A stretch of DNA of 9,631 nt from Candidatus Heimdallarchaeota archaeon LC_2 (GCA_001940725.1 MDVR01000084.1:1-9631); one strand, 5' to 3'. Positions 1 to 6,174 are shown, counted from the first letter of the stretch. The notes: generated by a model not told the origin, from the letters alone. Numbers and translations: made by a program.

Positions 1-14
1 TTATCAACAAATAT

Positions 15-590
15 ATGAACAGTTGTTTAAATTTTATATTGAATCTAATGTATGTTGAACTACCGGTAATTGCTTCAGGGATAAGAATTGGCAGGTTAAA
101 TCTAAAAACAAAGCAAATATCAATAAAAGATTCTAATCTAATAAATTTCTCATGTGATTCTAGGATTGAATGTTGTTCCAATCTTAAAATACCAGTCACT
201 GAATTTGATATCACTCAAATAGAAGATAATGGATATGAAATTGATCAGATTATTTCTTCATTCTCCCCTATTCTTCTTCCATCTAAGACAATTAGTGGGA
301 TTTCGGAAAAAGTTTATACTCTAAAACGAAAACCCTATGACGGAACTTGTACATTCCTTGAGAATAATTTATGTAAGATACATGATTTCAAACCTTTTGC
401 ATGCCAAATTTATCCGTTCAGTCTTGAAGTAGTGGATGAAAGTAATATTAATATCCTTATTCATCAAGATGTATTCTGTAAATCGATAATACCTGCAAAA
501 TTAGAAGATTCTAATAATATAAATCTCTTAGAAGATATCTTAGATAACTTAATGAAAGAGTTAGAAGCCAGAAATATTCCGATAAACTAA
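15..590 (+). CDS. YkgJ-type cysteine-cluster (zinc/iron-chelating domain) protein
   Basis: The protein has the cysteine pattern of the YkgJ / CxxCxxCC family: C47, then the pair C53-C54, then after about 57 residues C112, C120 and C130. The last three lie in the typical 'C-x-F-L ... C-x-I-H-x-x-x-P-x-x-C-x-x-Y-P-F' block (residues 112-135). Family members are thought to bind a zinc or iron-sulfur centre; their substrates are mostly unknown, so no reaction can be given. Length (191 aa) is normal for the family. The first ATG is at 15, but the frame is open to the left edge, and an ATG at 48 is also possible, because the first 11 residues look like translated A/T-rich leader. The gene ends 97 bases before the next gene and seems to be a separate unit. 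Family assignment is fairly sure; function is not. Confidence 0.8.
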   Translation: MNSCLNFILNLMYVELPVIASGIRIGRLNLKTKQISIKDSNLINFSCDSRIECCSNLKIPVTEFDITQIEDNGYEIDQIISSFSPILLPSKTISGISEKVYTLKRKPYDGTCTFLENNLCKIHDFKPFACQIYPFSLEVVDESNINILIHQDVFCKSIIPAKLEDSNNINLLEDILDNLMKELEARNIPIN

Positions 591-592
591 GC

Positions 593-633
593 AATAGTAA
601 AAGTTCCACAAGCTGCATAATTTTTCTACTATT
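593..633 (+). terminator. possible hairpin terminator after the YkgJ-type gene
   Basis: AATAGTA (593-599) is matched by TACTATT (627-633), and the pairing continues inward with one mismatch into an A/T stretch that ends in a run of five T (621-625). It lies just after the stop codon. Archaeal termination mostly needs only T-runs, so the role of the hairpin is inferred and weak. Confidence 0.3.
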
Positions 634-652
634 TTGGGTATTGTATGGCAAT

Positions 653-662
653 AATTCATAAA
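653..662 (+). promoter_or_regulatory. TATA-like box for the RAM-domain gene
   Basis: The A/T-rich string ATTCATAAAG is centred about 29 nt before the ATG at 688. That is near the distance at which an archaeal TATA box would start transcription at or just before the first codon (leaderless mRNA). No Shine-Dalgarno motif is seen before the ATG, which fits. Confidence 0.4.
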
Positions 663-687
663 GAATGGTCTTTCTTTCCATTTAGAT

Positions 688-918
688 ATGGCAGCGCAGG
701 CCTTTATATTGTTAAATTGTGTATTAGGAAGGGAAAGTGAGTTATTAACTCAGTTAAAAGCCCTTGATGAGGTAGTAGAAGGATATATTGTGATGGGAAG
801 TTTCGATCTAATTATAAGGGTAGAAGTTCCTGATGCTAAAGATCTTAGACCTTTAGTGACAAATAAAATTCGAACTCTTTCTGGCGTAAGACAATCAATG
901 ACAGTTATTGTTGTCTAA
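688..918 (+). CDS. stand-alone Lrp/AsnC ligand-binding (RAM) domain protein
   Basis: The 76 residues form only the effector-binding half of an Lrp/AsnC regulator. The order is beta-alpha-beta-beta-alpha-beta: strand 'AFILLNC', helix around residues 15-26, strand 'VEGYIVMG', strand 'DLIIRVEVP', helix around 51-66, and strand 'SMTVIVV'. The glycine in 'MGSFD' at the turn between the two middle strands is typical of the family. There is no helix-turn-helix, so it is unlikely to bind DNA alone. Stand-alone RAM proteins are common in archaea and bacteria; they oligomerise and bind amino acids, and may form mixed assemblies with full-length Lrp proteins. The gene is monocistronic and ends 2 bases from the stop codon of the convergent next gene. 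Family is confident; the ligand is unknown. Confidence 0.87.
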   Translation: MAAQAFILLNCVLGRESELLTQLKALDEVVEGYIVMGSFDLIIRVEVPDAKDLRPLVTNKIRTLSGVRQSMTVIVV

Positions 919-920
919 TT

Positions 921-1421
921 TTACATATTATCTTTTTTGTTTTCAGATCTCTTTGAAATTTTTCCAAGAAATCCCTTGCTTTTTGCAAGTAATTTGTTCA
1001 AAGTATCTCCCGCATCGTCGCCAAGATTATTTAATTTGAACATCACATTTTTACCTGCTTCACCTGCATAATTCAAAATATCATTAATCATCTTTTTAGA
1101 GATTTCACCCCCATGTTTAGTATTTTTTAATGTTTGAATGAATTGATCTTCTATATTATACTCTTTACTCTTTTTAAGTGCAACATCCAGTAGAGTGGCA
1201 GGAACTATCCCAAATGGTAACAAAGTTAAATTCAAAACAAAAATTAAAGCCATCATCCTAGGTCCTGTCGCAGGGAGTCTTGACCAGTCAGTTCCGAAAA
1301 CAGTCACTAATTTATTATTAATTTCTTTCTCAATCTTATTTTTATGTTCTTGATTCATATTTGCAGTTAGATCCTTAATCATCTTCTCTAAAATAAAACC
1401 TAACGCAATTTTTTGAGCCAT
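921..1421 (-). CDS. uncharacterised protein with one hydrophobic segment
   Basis: I do not recognise this 166-residue protein. It has a charged, helical N-terminal part (residues about 12-40), a 'GTDWSRLPATGPRMM' link, a hydrophobic stretch at residues 56-82 interrupted by prolines (P69, P74) that could be a membrane hairpin or a single membrane segment, and then a charged helical C-terminal half. The C-terminal end is lysine-rich. The ATG at 1421 is preceded by no Shine-Dalgarno motif; a weak A/T-rich box lies near 1445-1452 on this strand. It is convergent with the RAM-domain gene (2-base gap) and divergent from the small gene at 1497. Good coding character and a full open frame suggest it is real; the function is open. 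Confidence 0.6.
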   Translation of the reverse strand: MAQKIALGFILEKMIKDLTANMNQEHKNKIEKEINNKLVTVFGTDWSRLPATGPRMMALIFVLNLTLLPFGIVPATLLDVALKKSKEYNIEDQFIQTLKNTKHGGEISKKMINDILNYAGEAGKNVMFKLNNLGDDAGDTLNKLLAKSKGFLGKISKRSENKKDNM

Positions 1422-1473
1422 TCGTCTTTCCTACTATTGGTATTCTATTCACTTCTAATAATCTGTGTGATTC

Positions 1474-1480
1474 ATATATA
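1474..1480 (+). promoter_or_regulatory. TATA-like box in the divergent region 1422-1496
   Basis: ATATATA, inside TTCATATATATC, lies 17-23 nt before the ATG at 1497 and 23-29 nt before an in-frame GTG at 1503. It is the strongest TATA candidate between the two divergent genes and argues that the reading frame to its right starts at 1497 or 1503, not at the upstream TTG at 1413. Confidence 0.35.
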
Positions 1481-1496
1481 TCAGTATTCCACTAAT

Positions 1497-1796
1497 ATGA
1501 TCGTGGATAATTTGGACTTTCAATTACCATTGAATGTTGATATTTATGCATTAATTGAATCATTAATACAAGGTAGCAAGTTGACCAGCTCAGAATTAAT
1601 TGAATTAGGTATTTTTTTATATCATCCTGATATTTTTGTATTATCTAAGATAGATTTAGTAAAACTCTGGTTATTTTTGGACAAAAATGAACAAAGGTGG
1701 TTGCAAGATATCGCAGAATATTTGCAAATATCGGAAGAAAAAGTTCTCTTGAAGTTGATTGAACTAAACGAAAAGGAAAAAACTATTTATCAATAG
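1497..1796 (+). CDS. small uncharacterised protein upstream of the KaiC-like gene
   Basis: This is an unrecognised protein of about 99 residues, acidic and leucine/isoleucine-rich. The C-terminal 35 residues ('WLQDIAEYLQISEEKVLLKLI' region) look like the helical start of a winged-helix fold (helix, 'DIAEYLQIS' turn, recognition-like helix), but no wing follows, so this is only a suggestion. The frame is open from a TTG at 1413, which would add a hydrophobic N-terminus; I prefer the ATG at 1497 because the longer form would overlap the start of the divergent gene and cover the TATA-like box. A GTG at 1503 is also possible. The stop lies 20 bases before the KaiC-like gene on the same strand, so the two may be co-transcribed and the products may act together (inference). 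Confidence 0.55.
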   Translation: MIVDNLDFQLPLNVDIYALIESLIQGSKLTSSELIELGIFLYHPDIFVLSKIDLVKLWLFLDKNEQRWLQDIAEYLQISEEKVLLKLIELNEKEKTIYQ

Positions 1797-1816
1797 AAGA
1801 ATAGGATAATTATAGA

Positions 1817-2533
1817 ATGATTGAAAAAATTAGTAGTGGTATTACTGGTCTTGATGAGATATTGGATGGAGGATTTCCAAAAGAGAGAACCATTTTGATT
1901 GCTGGTCCTGCGGGATCAGGAAAATCTACGTTTGGTCTTAGTTTTCTAGTTCATGGTGTGATGCATGAAGATGAACCTGGTATTTATGTAAGCTTTGATG
2001 AAAGTTTAGATAATGTAAGAAATGATGCTTTGTCATTTGGGTGGGATCTCAAGGCTTTGGAGGACCAAAATTTACTCGCTATGATTGATGGATTCTCTGA
2101 AAGAGCAGGATTAAAATCTCCAGAAAAATATACAATCGAACTAGAGGTTGATGAATTACTTCATGAATTAATTCGATTAATTGATTCAATTGGGGCCGAA
2201 AGAGTTGTTATCGATTCAATAACCGCTTTAGCTTTGGGATTAGAAGGTGAAAGGCAAAGAAGGAAACAAATATTAAAGTTGTCTGCTGTAATGAGTGCAT
2301 TAACTTGTACAACGTTAATGATTAGTGAAATGCGTGAGGATAAAGAAATATCAAGATTTGGTATTGAAGAATTTATGGCGCAAGGGGTAGTTGTAATTAA
2401 ATACAAAATGGCACATTCTGGAAGGCGATCTCTACAAGTTAGAAAAATGCGAGGTGTAAAACATTCGATGCGGGAAGTTCCATTTATTATGTCTCCTGAA
2501 GGGTTAGCTGTTTATCCAGATGAAAGTCCATAA
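1817..2533 (+). CDS. single-domain KaiC-like RecA-superfamily ATPase
   Basis: The 238-residue protein is one KaiC/RadA-type P-loop domain. It begins with the family signature 'SSGITGLDEILDGGFP' (6-21), followed by Walker A 'GPAGSGKST' (30-38), 'YVSFDES' (57-63) carrying the acidic catalytic pair as D61-E62 where cyanobacterial KaiC has two Glu, and Walker B 'RVVIDS' (129-134, D133). Near the C-terminus are the 'VRKMRGVKHS' motif and the typical 'GLAVYPDE' end. Cyanobacterial KaiC has two such domains and is the circadian clock ATPase; single-domain archaeal relatives are abundant and mostly unassigned, with proposed roles in signalling or regulation. There is no second domain and no Kai partner nearby. 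It appears complete, since the end matches the family end. The last 22 bases overlap the aminotransferase remnant on the other strand. Confidence 0.9.
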   Translation: MIEKISSGITGLDEILDGGFPKERTILIAGPAGSGKSTFGLSFLVHGVMHEDEPGIYVSFDESLDNVRNDALSFGWDLKALEDQNLLAMIDGFSERAGLKSPEKYTIELEVDELLHELIRLIDSIGAERVVIDSITALALGLEGERQRRKQILKLSAVMSALTCTTLMISEMREDKEISRFGIEEFMAQGVVVIKYKMAHSGRRSLQVRKMRGVKHSMREVPFIMSPEGLAVYPDESP

Positions 2534-3114
2534 CATTTTTGACTGCCTGAAATAAAAAAATCAATACCCCATTTATCCATCTCAACCAAATCACCGCCTG
2601 CAGAGGTGATACAATCTGCCATAAGCAATGCACCATTATTATGTACAATTTTTGATATTTCTGCTAAAGGATTGAGTACTCCAGTTGATGTTTCATTATG
2701 AGTAATTGTAACAAGTTTGTAATTGGGATTCTCTTCAAATGCTTGTTTAACCATATCTGGAGAGATACCTTTACCATAATCGACTCTGACTGTTTTTGCA
2801 TTTTCACTAAATCGATTTGTTATTTTTTCAACTCTTTCTCCAAATTTTCCATTGACTAAATTTAACACATGATCCTCGGAACTTACCAAGTTCGTTACTG
2901 CGGCATGTAATCCTAAAGTACCTGATCCTGAATGAAATTGTGGAATCCGAGATGTGTTAATAGTTTGTTGGAATTTTTCAACACAATCCTTGTAAATCGC
3001 TCTAAAATGTGCGGTTCTATGACCGTAGACATGTTGATTCATAGCTTTGTAAACTCTTGGATGGATTTCAACAGGTCCAGGTATTGCTAGAAAGGTATTA
3101 TCTTCAGAATACAC
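2512..3114 (-). pseudogene. truncated class V aminotransferase (alanine-glyoxylate / serine-pyruvate type)
   Basis: The N-terminal half is well conserved for PLP-dependent class V aminotransferases: 'FLAIPGPVEIHPRV' at the start, 'HSGSGTLGLHAAV' for the cofactor phosphate, 'THNETSTGVLNP', 'ADCITSAGG' with the Asp that pairs with the pyridine nitrogen, and 'SGSQK' with the Schiff-base lysine K193. The frame then stops at residue 200, whereas full family members run to roughly 380 residues, so the rest of the large domain and the C-terminal small domain are missing. Residues 195-200 are encoded antisense to the end of the KaiC-like gene, so the truncation sits at a junction between the two genes. 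The start is a GTG at 3114. It lies 90 bases after uS11 on the same strand. Enzyme activity is unlikely. A deletion, a gene-order break, or an assembly join could each explain it. Confidence 0.75.
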
Positions 3115-3138
3115 ATTCTTTTAGTTAATCGTGAAGAT

Positions 3139-3144
3139 AAAAAA
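3139..3144 (-). promoter_or_regulatory. T6 run: uS11-operon terminator or TATA-like box of the aminotransferase remnant
   Basis: On the minus strand this is a run of six T followed by ATC. It lies about 60 bases after the uS11 stop and is centred about 27 nt before the GTG at 3114. A T-run is enough for archaeal termination, and the position also suits a TATA-like element. The sequence alone does not decide between them. Confidence 0.25.
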
Positions 3145-3204
3145 TGATAGTTTCTTTAATTTAATATTATCTTGTATTTGATTTTTATTGATTAAATAGA
3201 ATAA

Positions 3205-3729
3205 TTACATTCTTCTACCACGTCTACCACCCTTACGGCGGCTTCCATCGTGGGGTAATGGGGTAACATCGTCTATTCTACCTATTCGCATCTTTGATCT
3301 AGCCAATGCACGTAGTGCTGCTTGAACCCCTGGGCCAGGAGTTCGACTTCTGTTTCCTCCTTTAGCTCTAACTCTCACATGTAAACCATTATATCCTTTT
3401 GATTTAGCTTCTTCAGCTGCGGCATAAGCTGCCCTCATTGCTGCAAATGGGGATGATTCTTGTCGATCTGCTTTAACGAACTGTCCACCAGTTTTTAGTG
3501 AAATGGTTTCTGAACCAGTTATGTCAGTAATATGAACGAAAGTATCATTGTATGAGGCAAATACGTGTACAATACCCCACAGATTTTTCTTCTTTTTCTT
3601 CTTCTTTACTTCTGTAACTTCTTCGGTAACCTCTTTAGTAACTTCATCTGTAACCTCTTTAGTAACTTCTTCGGTAACTTCATTAGTGACTTTTTCTATT
3701 ACTTCTGGGGTTGTTTCTTCTTCACTCAT
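3205..3729 (-). CDS. rps11: small-subunit ribosomal protein uS11 with a repeat extension
   Basis: Residues from about 49 to 174 are a standard archaeal uS11, a component of the 30S platform close to the 3' end of 16S rRNA. Visible landmarks are '[18 protein letters not shown]', '[18 protein letters not shown]', '[16 protein letters not shown]' and the C-terminal '[19 protein letters not shown]'. What is unusual is the first 48 residues: seven tetrapeptide units of the type [EK]-V-T-x (residues 13-40) followed by seven lysines (42-48), whereas archaeal uS11 proteins normally have a short N-terminus. The ATG at 3729 is supported by a strong ribosome-binding site at 3738-3746. It is the last ribosomal gene of the operon uS13-uS4-uS11, 4 bases after the uS4 stop. 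The usual archaeal downstream genes (RNA polymerase subunit D, eL18, uL13, uS9) are not here. Confidence 0.97.
   Translation of the reverse strand: MSEEETTPEVIEKVTNEVTEEVTKEVTDEVTKEVTEEVTEVKKKKKKKNLWGIVHVFASYNDTFVHITDITGSETISLKTGGQFVKADRQESSPFAAMRAAYAAAEEAKSKGYNGLHVRVRAKGGNRSRTPGPGVQAALRALARSKMRIGRIDDVTPLPHDGSRRKGGRRGRRM
3610..3690. repeat. 12-bp tandem repeats in the uS11 N-terminal coding region
   Basis: Six full 12-base units (3619-3690) and one 9-base partial unit (3610-3618) encode the [EK]-V-T-x tetrapeptides of uS11. Read on the plus strand, units 1 and 5 are identical (TTCTTCGGTAAC), units 2 and 4 are identical (CTCTTTAGTAAC), and unit 3 is TTCATCTGTAAC. The first five therefore form a mirror order A-B-C-B-A. 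Such a tract can change length by slippage or unequal exchange. A run of seven lysine codons follows at 3586-3606. Confidence 0.85.
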
Positions 3730-3733
3730 TATT

Positions 3734-4303
3734 TTATCTCCTCCTCATAATCTTTTTCTCTGGAATTTCTAAAATAGTAGATTCACGAGATAAACTTGCA
3801 TTCATCGTATGAGCTTCATCTCCAAAAGGTGAAGTAGATGCGTATGCAATATCATTTTCTGATGCAACAGGTACAATGTAACTGGGTGACGTCATGATTC
3901 GTCCTTGAACCATAATATGTCGATGTGTTATTAATTGTCTTGCTTGGTAAATGGTGCCTGCTAGCCCTTTTTCTAAAACTTGAGTTTGAAGTCGTCGTTT
4001 AAGAATGGTTTCTACTTCTAGACTTAGAACATCATCAATCTCAGTTTCGACACTAATAATTCCTAATCTATTAAGTTTATCAATAAGGAGTTTTTCTCTT
4101 TCAATTCGAGTATCAGATTCTAAACCTAGTAATGATCTTGCTTGAGATCTGTAATTAGCCAGTTTTGTTCTGGCTCTCCATAGTTCTTTTTTATTTCTTA
4201 GTCCATATTTACCAATAATAATAAGTTCATTCTCTAGTCTTGCTTTTTGATAAGGATGACCTGGAGACGTGTATTTTTTACGACCTTTTCGTGGATCTCC
4301 CAT
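3734..4303 (-). CDS. rps4: small-subunit ribosomal protein uS4
   Basis: This 189-residue protein matches archaeal uS4 in length and sequence. It has an N-terminal '[25 protein letters not shown]' block, followed by '[24 protein letters not shown]'. The S4 RNA-binding domain lies at roughly residues 104-165 ('[20 protein letters not shown]', '[22 protein letters not shown]'). It binds 16S rRNA early in 30S assembly and in bacteria also acts as a translational repressor of its operon; that role is not established for this lineage. The ATG at 4301-4303 overlaps the uS13 stop as TAATG, and an AAGGAGAG site lies 11-15 nt upstream at 4311-4320, so coupling with uS13 is likely. It ends in an arginine run that contains the uS11 ribosome-binding site. 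Confidence 0.98.
   Translation of the reverse strand: MGDPRKGRKKYTSPGHPYQKARLENELIIIGKYGLRNKKELWRARTKLANYRSQARSLLGLESDTRIEREKLLIDKLNRLGIISVETEIDDVLSLEVETILKRRLQTQVLEKGLAGTIYQARQLITHRHIMVQGRIMTSPSYIVPVASENDIAYASTSPFGDEAHTMNASLSRESTILEIPEKKIMRRR
3738..3746 (-). promoter_or_regulatory. ribosome-binding site of uS11 inside the uS4 C-terminal codons
   Basis: GAGGAGGAG, read on the minus strand, ends 8 nt before the uS11 ATG and is an almost ideal Shine-Dalgarno sequence. The same bases encode the last arginines of uS4 (codons AGG AGG AGA just before its stop). The C-terminal Arg run of uS4 and the initiation site of uS11 are thus the same DNA, and the two genes are probably translationally coupled. 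Confidence 0.8.
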
Positions 4304-4773
4304 TATTGTGGTCTCTCCTTTTTACGACTTACACCGATCGCACCTGATTTTCTACCAGTAGCCTTTGTTCTCTGTCCTCGAACTCTGAGTCCTCTAGAAT
4401 GTCTAATACCTCGCCAAGAGCGTTTTCTCAACATTTTATCTATGTCCATTTTCCTTTGGAGAAGTAAATCAGATCCAAGTTGTAAGGTACTTTCACCTGT
4501 CTCAGGATCTTTTTGTCTGTTCATCATCCATTCAGGTAAACCCGCACTAATGGGGTCGTACAAGGCTTCTTCGATGCGTTCTCTTTCATTGTCTGTAATG
4601 GTTCCAAGCAATTTGAATTCGTCAATATCAGTTGCTCTAAGAATAGCAGATGCAACTCTATGTGATATGCCTATAATTCGTGCAAGAGCATTTCTCAATT
4701 GAGTATCTGCCCTGAGATCCGTATTGGCTATACGTACCAGATGCTTGAAATCTTTTGCTACAAAATCTTTCAT
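4303..4773 (-). CDS. rps13: small-subunit ribosomal protein uS13
   Basis: The protein of 156 residues is archaeal/eukaryotic-type uS13, longer than the bacterial form. It has the N-terminal 'FKHLVRIANTDLRADTQLRNALARIIGIS' helix-turn-helix region, the central insertion typical of archaea ('GLPEWMMNRQKDPETGE'), and the C-terminal 'RSWRGIRHSRGLRVRGQRTKATGRKSG' tail that contacts 16S rRNA and the P-site tRNA. It sits in the head of the 30S subunit. It is the first gene of the operon with uS4 and uS11, the archaeal order. The ATG at 4773 is preceded by GATGA, a modest ribosome-binding site. The leader contains a strong hairpin (4790-4817) and a TATA-like box (4846-4860). Confidence 0.98.
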   Translation of the reverse strand: MKDFVAKDFKHLVRIANTDLRADTQLRNALARIIGISHRVASAILRATDIDEFKLLGTITDNERERIEEALYDPISAGLPEWMMNRQKDPETGESTLQLGSDLLLQRKMDIDKMLRKRSWRGIRHSRGLRVRGQRTKATGRKSGAIGVSRKKERPQ

Positions 4774-4789
4774 GTTGTTTCATCTCGAT

Positions 4790-4817
4790 AATTTTCTTGT
4801 TTAATCGCAAGAAAATT
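4790..4817 (-). promoter_or_regulatory. hairpin in the leader of the uS13-uS4-uS11 operon
   Basis: A perfect 10-base inverted repeat (arms 4790-4799 and 4808-4817) with an 8-base loop lies 17-44 nt before the uS13 start codon. It would be transcribed as part of the leader if the TATA-like box at 4846-4860 is used. Its position is right for translational control, for example feedback by one of the operon's proteins, but that is inference. It has no T-run after it in the minus direction and is not a good terminator for the upstream gene. Confidence 0.5.
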
Positions 4818-4845
4818 TATGATTAAGTCAATAAGATAAATTTAG

Positions 4846-4860
4846 AATATAAGTATAAAG
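4846..4860 (-). promoter_or_regulatory. TATA-like promoter of the ribosomal operon
   Basis: On the minus strand this reads CTTTATACTTATATT, a good archaeal TATA candidate. Initiation about 25 nt downstream would fall near 4828 and give a leader of about 55 nt holding the 4790-4817 hairpin and the uS13 ribosome-binding site. Confidence 0.5.
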
Positions 4861-4939
4861 TTAAAGCGCAGAAAATTGTTATCAAGAAATTTGGATATTA
4901 CAATAGAACTAAGGATTTGATAGAGTAGAATTCAGATAA

Positions 4940-5290
4940 TTATTTATCATGAAATTGTTCTTCATACTCTGTAATTAATGGCAGTAGTCTTTGTAATCCA
5001 TTCATAATTGCTTGCTCTTCAGTACTTACGATTAGATCCTGCCTAATATCAGAGACTGCCATTTGTATAATATTAAGTTTTCCTTGAAATAATTTTATTC
5101 TTTCTTGTTGATCAATTTTATTATTAGCAAGAGCCTCATCTAGTATATTTTTGTATTTATTGATGTGAAGCATTATCGAATCAATAAGTGTTTGCTCTTC
5201 TTCAGTTACTTTGCCATCTTGATCTGCAATATTTCCTAATTCATTTTGAATTATCTGCACAATCTTTTCCGTTTCAATATTTTCAGACAC
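4940..5290 (-). CDS. small acidic protein with TerB/EF-hand-like repeats
   Basis: This protein of 116 residues is acidic and helical throughout. It contains three similar segments about 30 residues apart: 'DQDGKVTEEEQTLIDSI' (23-39), 'NNKIDQQERIKLFQGK' (56-71) and 'DLIVSTEEQAIMNGL' (85-99). Each has the form turn - hydrophobic - x - x - acidic - helix. The first resembles an EF-hand loop (D23, D25, G26, V28, E32) but has Ile at the first ligand position. It also resembles the 'ADGxVxxEE' helix-turn of TerB-like proteins. Metal binding is possible only at the first segment. The start is a GTG at 5290, since no ATG is available near the N-terminus, and an A/T-rich box near 5310-5325 fits leaderless transcription. 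It lies upstream of the ribosomal operon on the same strand but 166 bases away, so it is probably independent. Family uncertain. Confidence 0.6.
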   Translation of the reverse strand: MSENIETEKIVQIIQNELGNIADQDGKVTEEEQTLIDSIMLHINKYKNILDEALANNKIDQQERIKLFQGKLNIIQMAVSDIRQDLIVSTEEQAIMNGLQRLLPLITEYEEQFHDK

Positions 5291-5335
5291 TTAATGACGA
5301 ATAAATAATGAAAATAAAAATTCATCTAGTTGAAA

Positions 5336-5356
5336 AATGATAATTATCGAATCATT
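5336..5356. repeat. inverted repeat in the divergent promoter region
   Basis: AATGAT (5336-5341) is matched by ATCATT (5351-5356), and it encloses and partly overlaps a 10-base perfect palindrome GATAATTATC (5339-5348). It lies between the divergent genes starting at 5290 and 5420/5486. It could be an operator for either gene, but A/T-rich DNA makes such palindromes by chance. Confidence 0.25.
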
Positions 5357-5485
5357 GATCAAATTTTCAAATCTATCAAAATACTTTACCTAAGGATTTA
5401 AAGAACCTAACGAAGCTCAATGACAGCTAACCCAACACGTCATTTATTAAGGGCAGATATAGGATTATTATTGAGCTATTTATCT

Positions 5486-6154
5486 ATGACGAACTCAGAT
5501 CCTGAGGAGAACCAATCAACACTAACTGTATCACAATTTATTCGAATACCATTAAAGAGAATTGGTGTTGTTATTGGTAAGGGGGGTTCTAATCGTCAAC
5601 AAATTGAAGCAAAAACTTTGTCAAAAATCATGATTGATTCGGATACTGGTGAAGTAGAAATCAGACCTCTACCAGAACTTAAAGATCCAGTGCTACTATT
5701 AAATGCAAAGGATATTGTAAAAGCAATAGGTAGGGGTTTTTCTCTATCTCAATCATTGAAATTGGCAGAAGATAATTATTATTTGGAAATTATTAGACTA
5801 AAGCCTTTAACTGGACCACAACAAAGTCAAATTAGACGAGTTAAATCGAGAATAATTGGTAGTGCTGGAAAAACAAAAGAAACGATAGAAGAATTAACTG
5901 GATGTTCATTAGTGGTCTTAGGTGGTACAGTATCGGTTATTGGTGAATTTGAAAAAATTGGAGATGCAAAAGATGCCATCTTGAACATCATTAAAGGATA
6001 CGATATCGAAAACGTATTATCAAAGCTTGAAGAATTAAAGCGTGAAATGAAAAAAGAAGAACAAAAATTATGGAAAGAAAAAGATGAGATAGTAGAAGAT
6101 GAAGAAGATATTGAAACTAAAGAAGAAGATATCTTCGAAGATTTTGAAGAATAG
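5486..6154 (+). CDS. Dim2/Pno1 (Krr1)-like KH-domain ribosome assembly protein
   Basis: Two KH domains are visible. The first has 'RIPLKRIGVVIGKGGSNRQQIE' with the GKGG loop (31-34 from this start) and 'IMIDSDTGEVEI'. The second has 'RVKSRIIGSAGKTKETIEELTGC' with loop GSAG and 'TVSVIGEFEKIGDAKDAI'. This arrangement is that of the archaeal homologue of eukaryotic Dim2/Pno1, which binds the 3' end of 16S rRNA during small-subunit maturation and is reported to contact aIF2-alpha. The C-terminal 40 residues are a Lys/Glu-rich tail ending in a strongly acidic stretch. The frame is open from an ATG at 5420; I prefer the ATG at 5486 because family members start shortly before the first KH domain and the extra 22 residues look like leader. 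In many archaea the gene sits beside rio1 and eIF1A; here it stands alone. Confidence 0.92.
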   Translation: MTNSDPEENQSTLTVSQFIRIPLKRIGVVIGKGGSNRQQIEAKTLSKIMIDSDTGEVEIRPLPELKDPVLLLNAKDIVKAIGRGFSLSQSLKLAEDNYYLEIIRLKPLTGPQQSQIRRVKSRIIGSAGKTKETIEELTGCSLVVLGGTVSVIGEFEKIGDAKDAILNIIKGYDIENVLSKLEELKREMKKEEQKLWKEKDEIVEDEEDIETKEEDIFEDFEE

Positions 6155-6174
6155 CTTAAAATGGCTGTAAAATA

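Noticed and set aside
1413..1496. Upstream TTG start giving the small protein at 1497 a hydrophobic N-terminal segment
   Set aside because: It would overlap the start codon of the divergent gene and translate the TATA-like box; the hydrophobic residues are what A/T-rich DNA encodes by default.
2161..2406. Minus-strand open frame opposite the KaiC-like gene
   Set aside because: Antisense to a conserved P-loop ATPase, with no promoter or ribosome-binding site.
3610..3690. Short regular repeats as a possible CRISPR-like array
   Set aside because: The units are 12 bases, contiguous and in frame within uS11, with no spacers; they are a coding minisatellite.
3548..3772. Plus-strand open frames opposite uS11, rich in Ser/Val/Thr or Phe
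   Set aside because: They are the antisense reading of the uS11 repeat and poly-lysine tract, which lacks stop codons because of its repetition; no independent coding evidence.
4247..4702. A 151-codon plus-strand open frame opposite uS13
   Set aside because: It is fully antisense to a conserved ribosomal protein gene and its translation has no recognisable domain or start signals.
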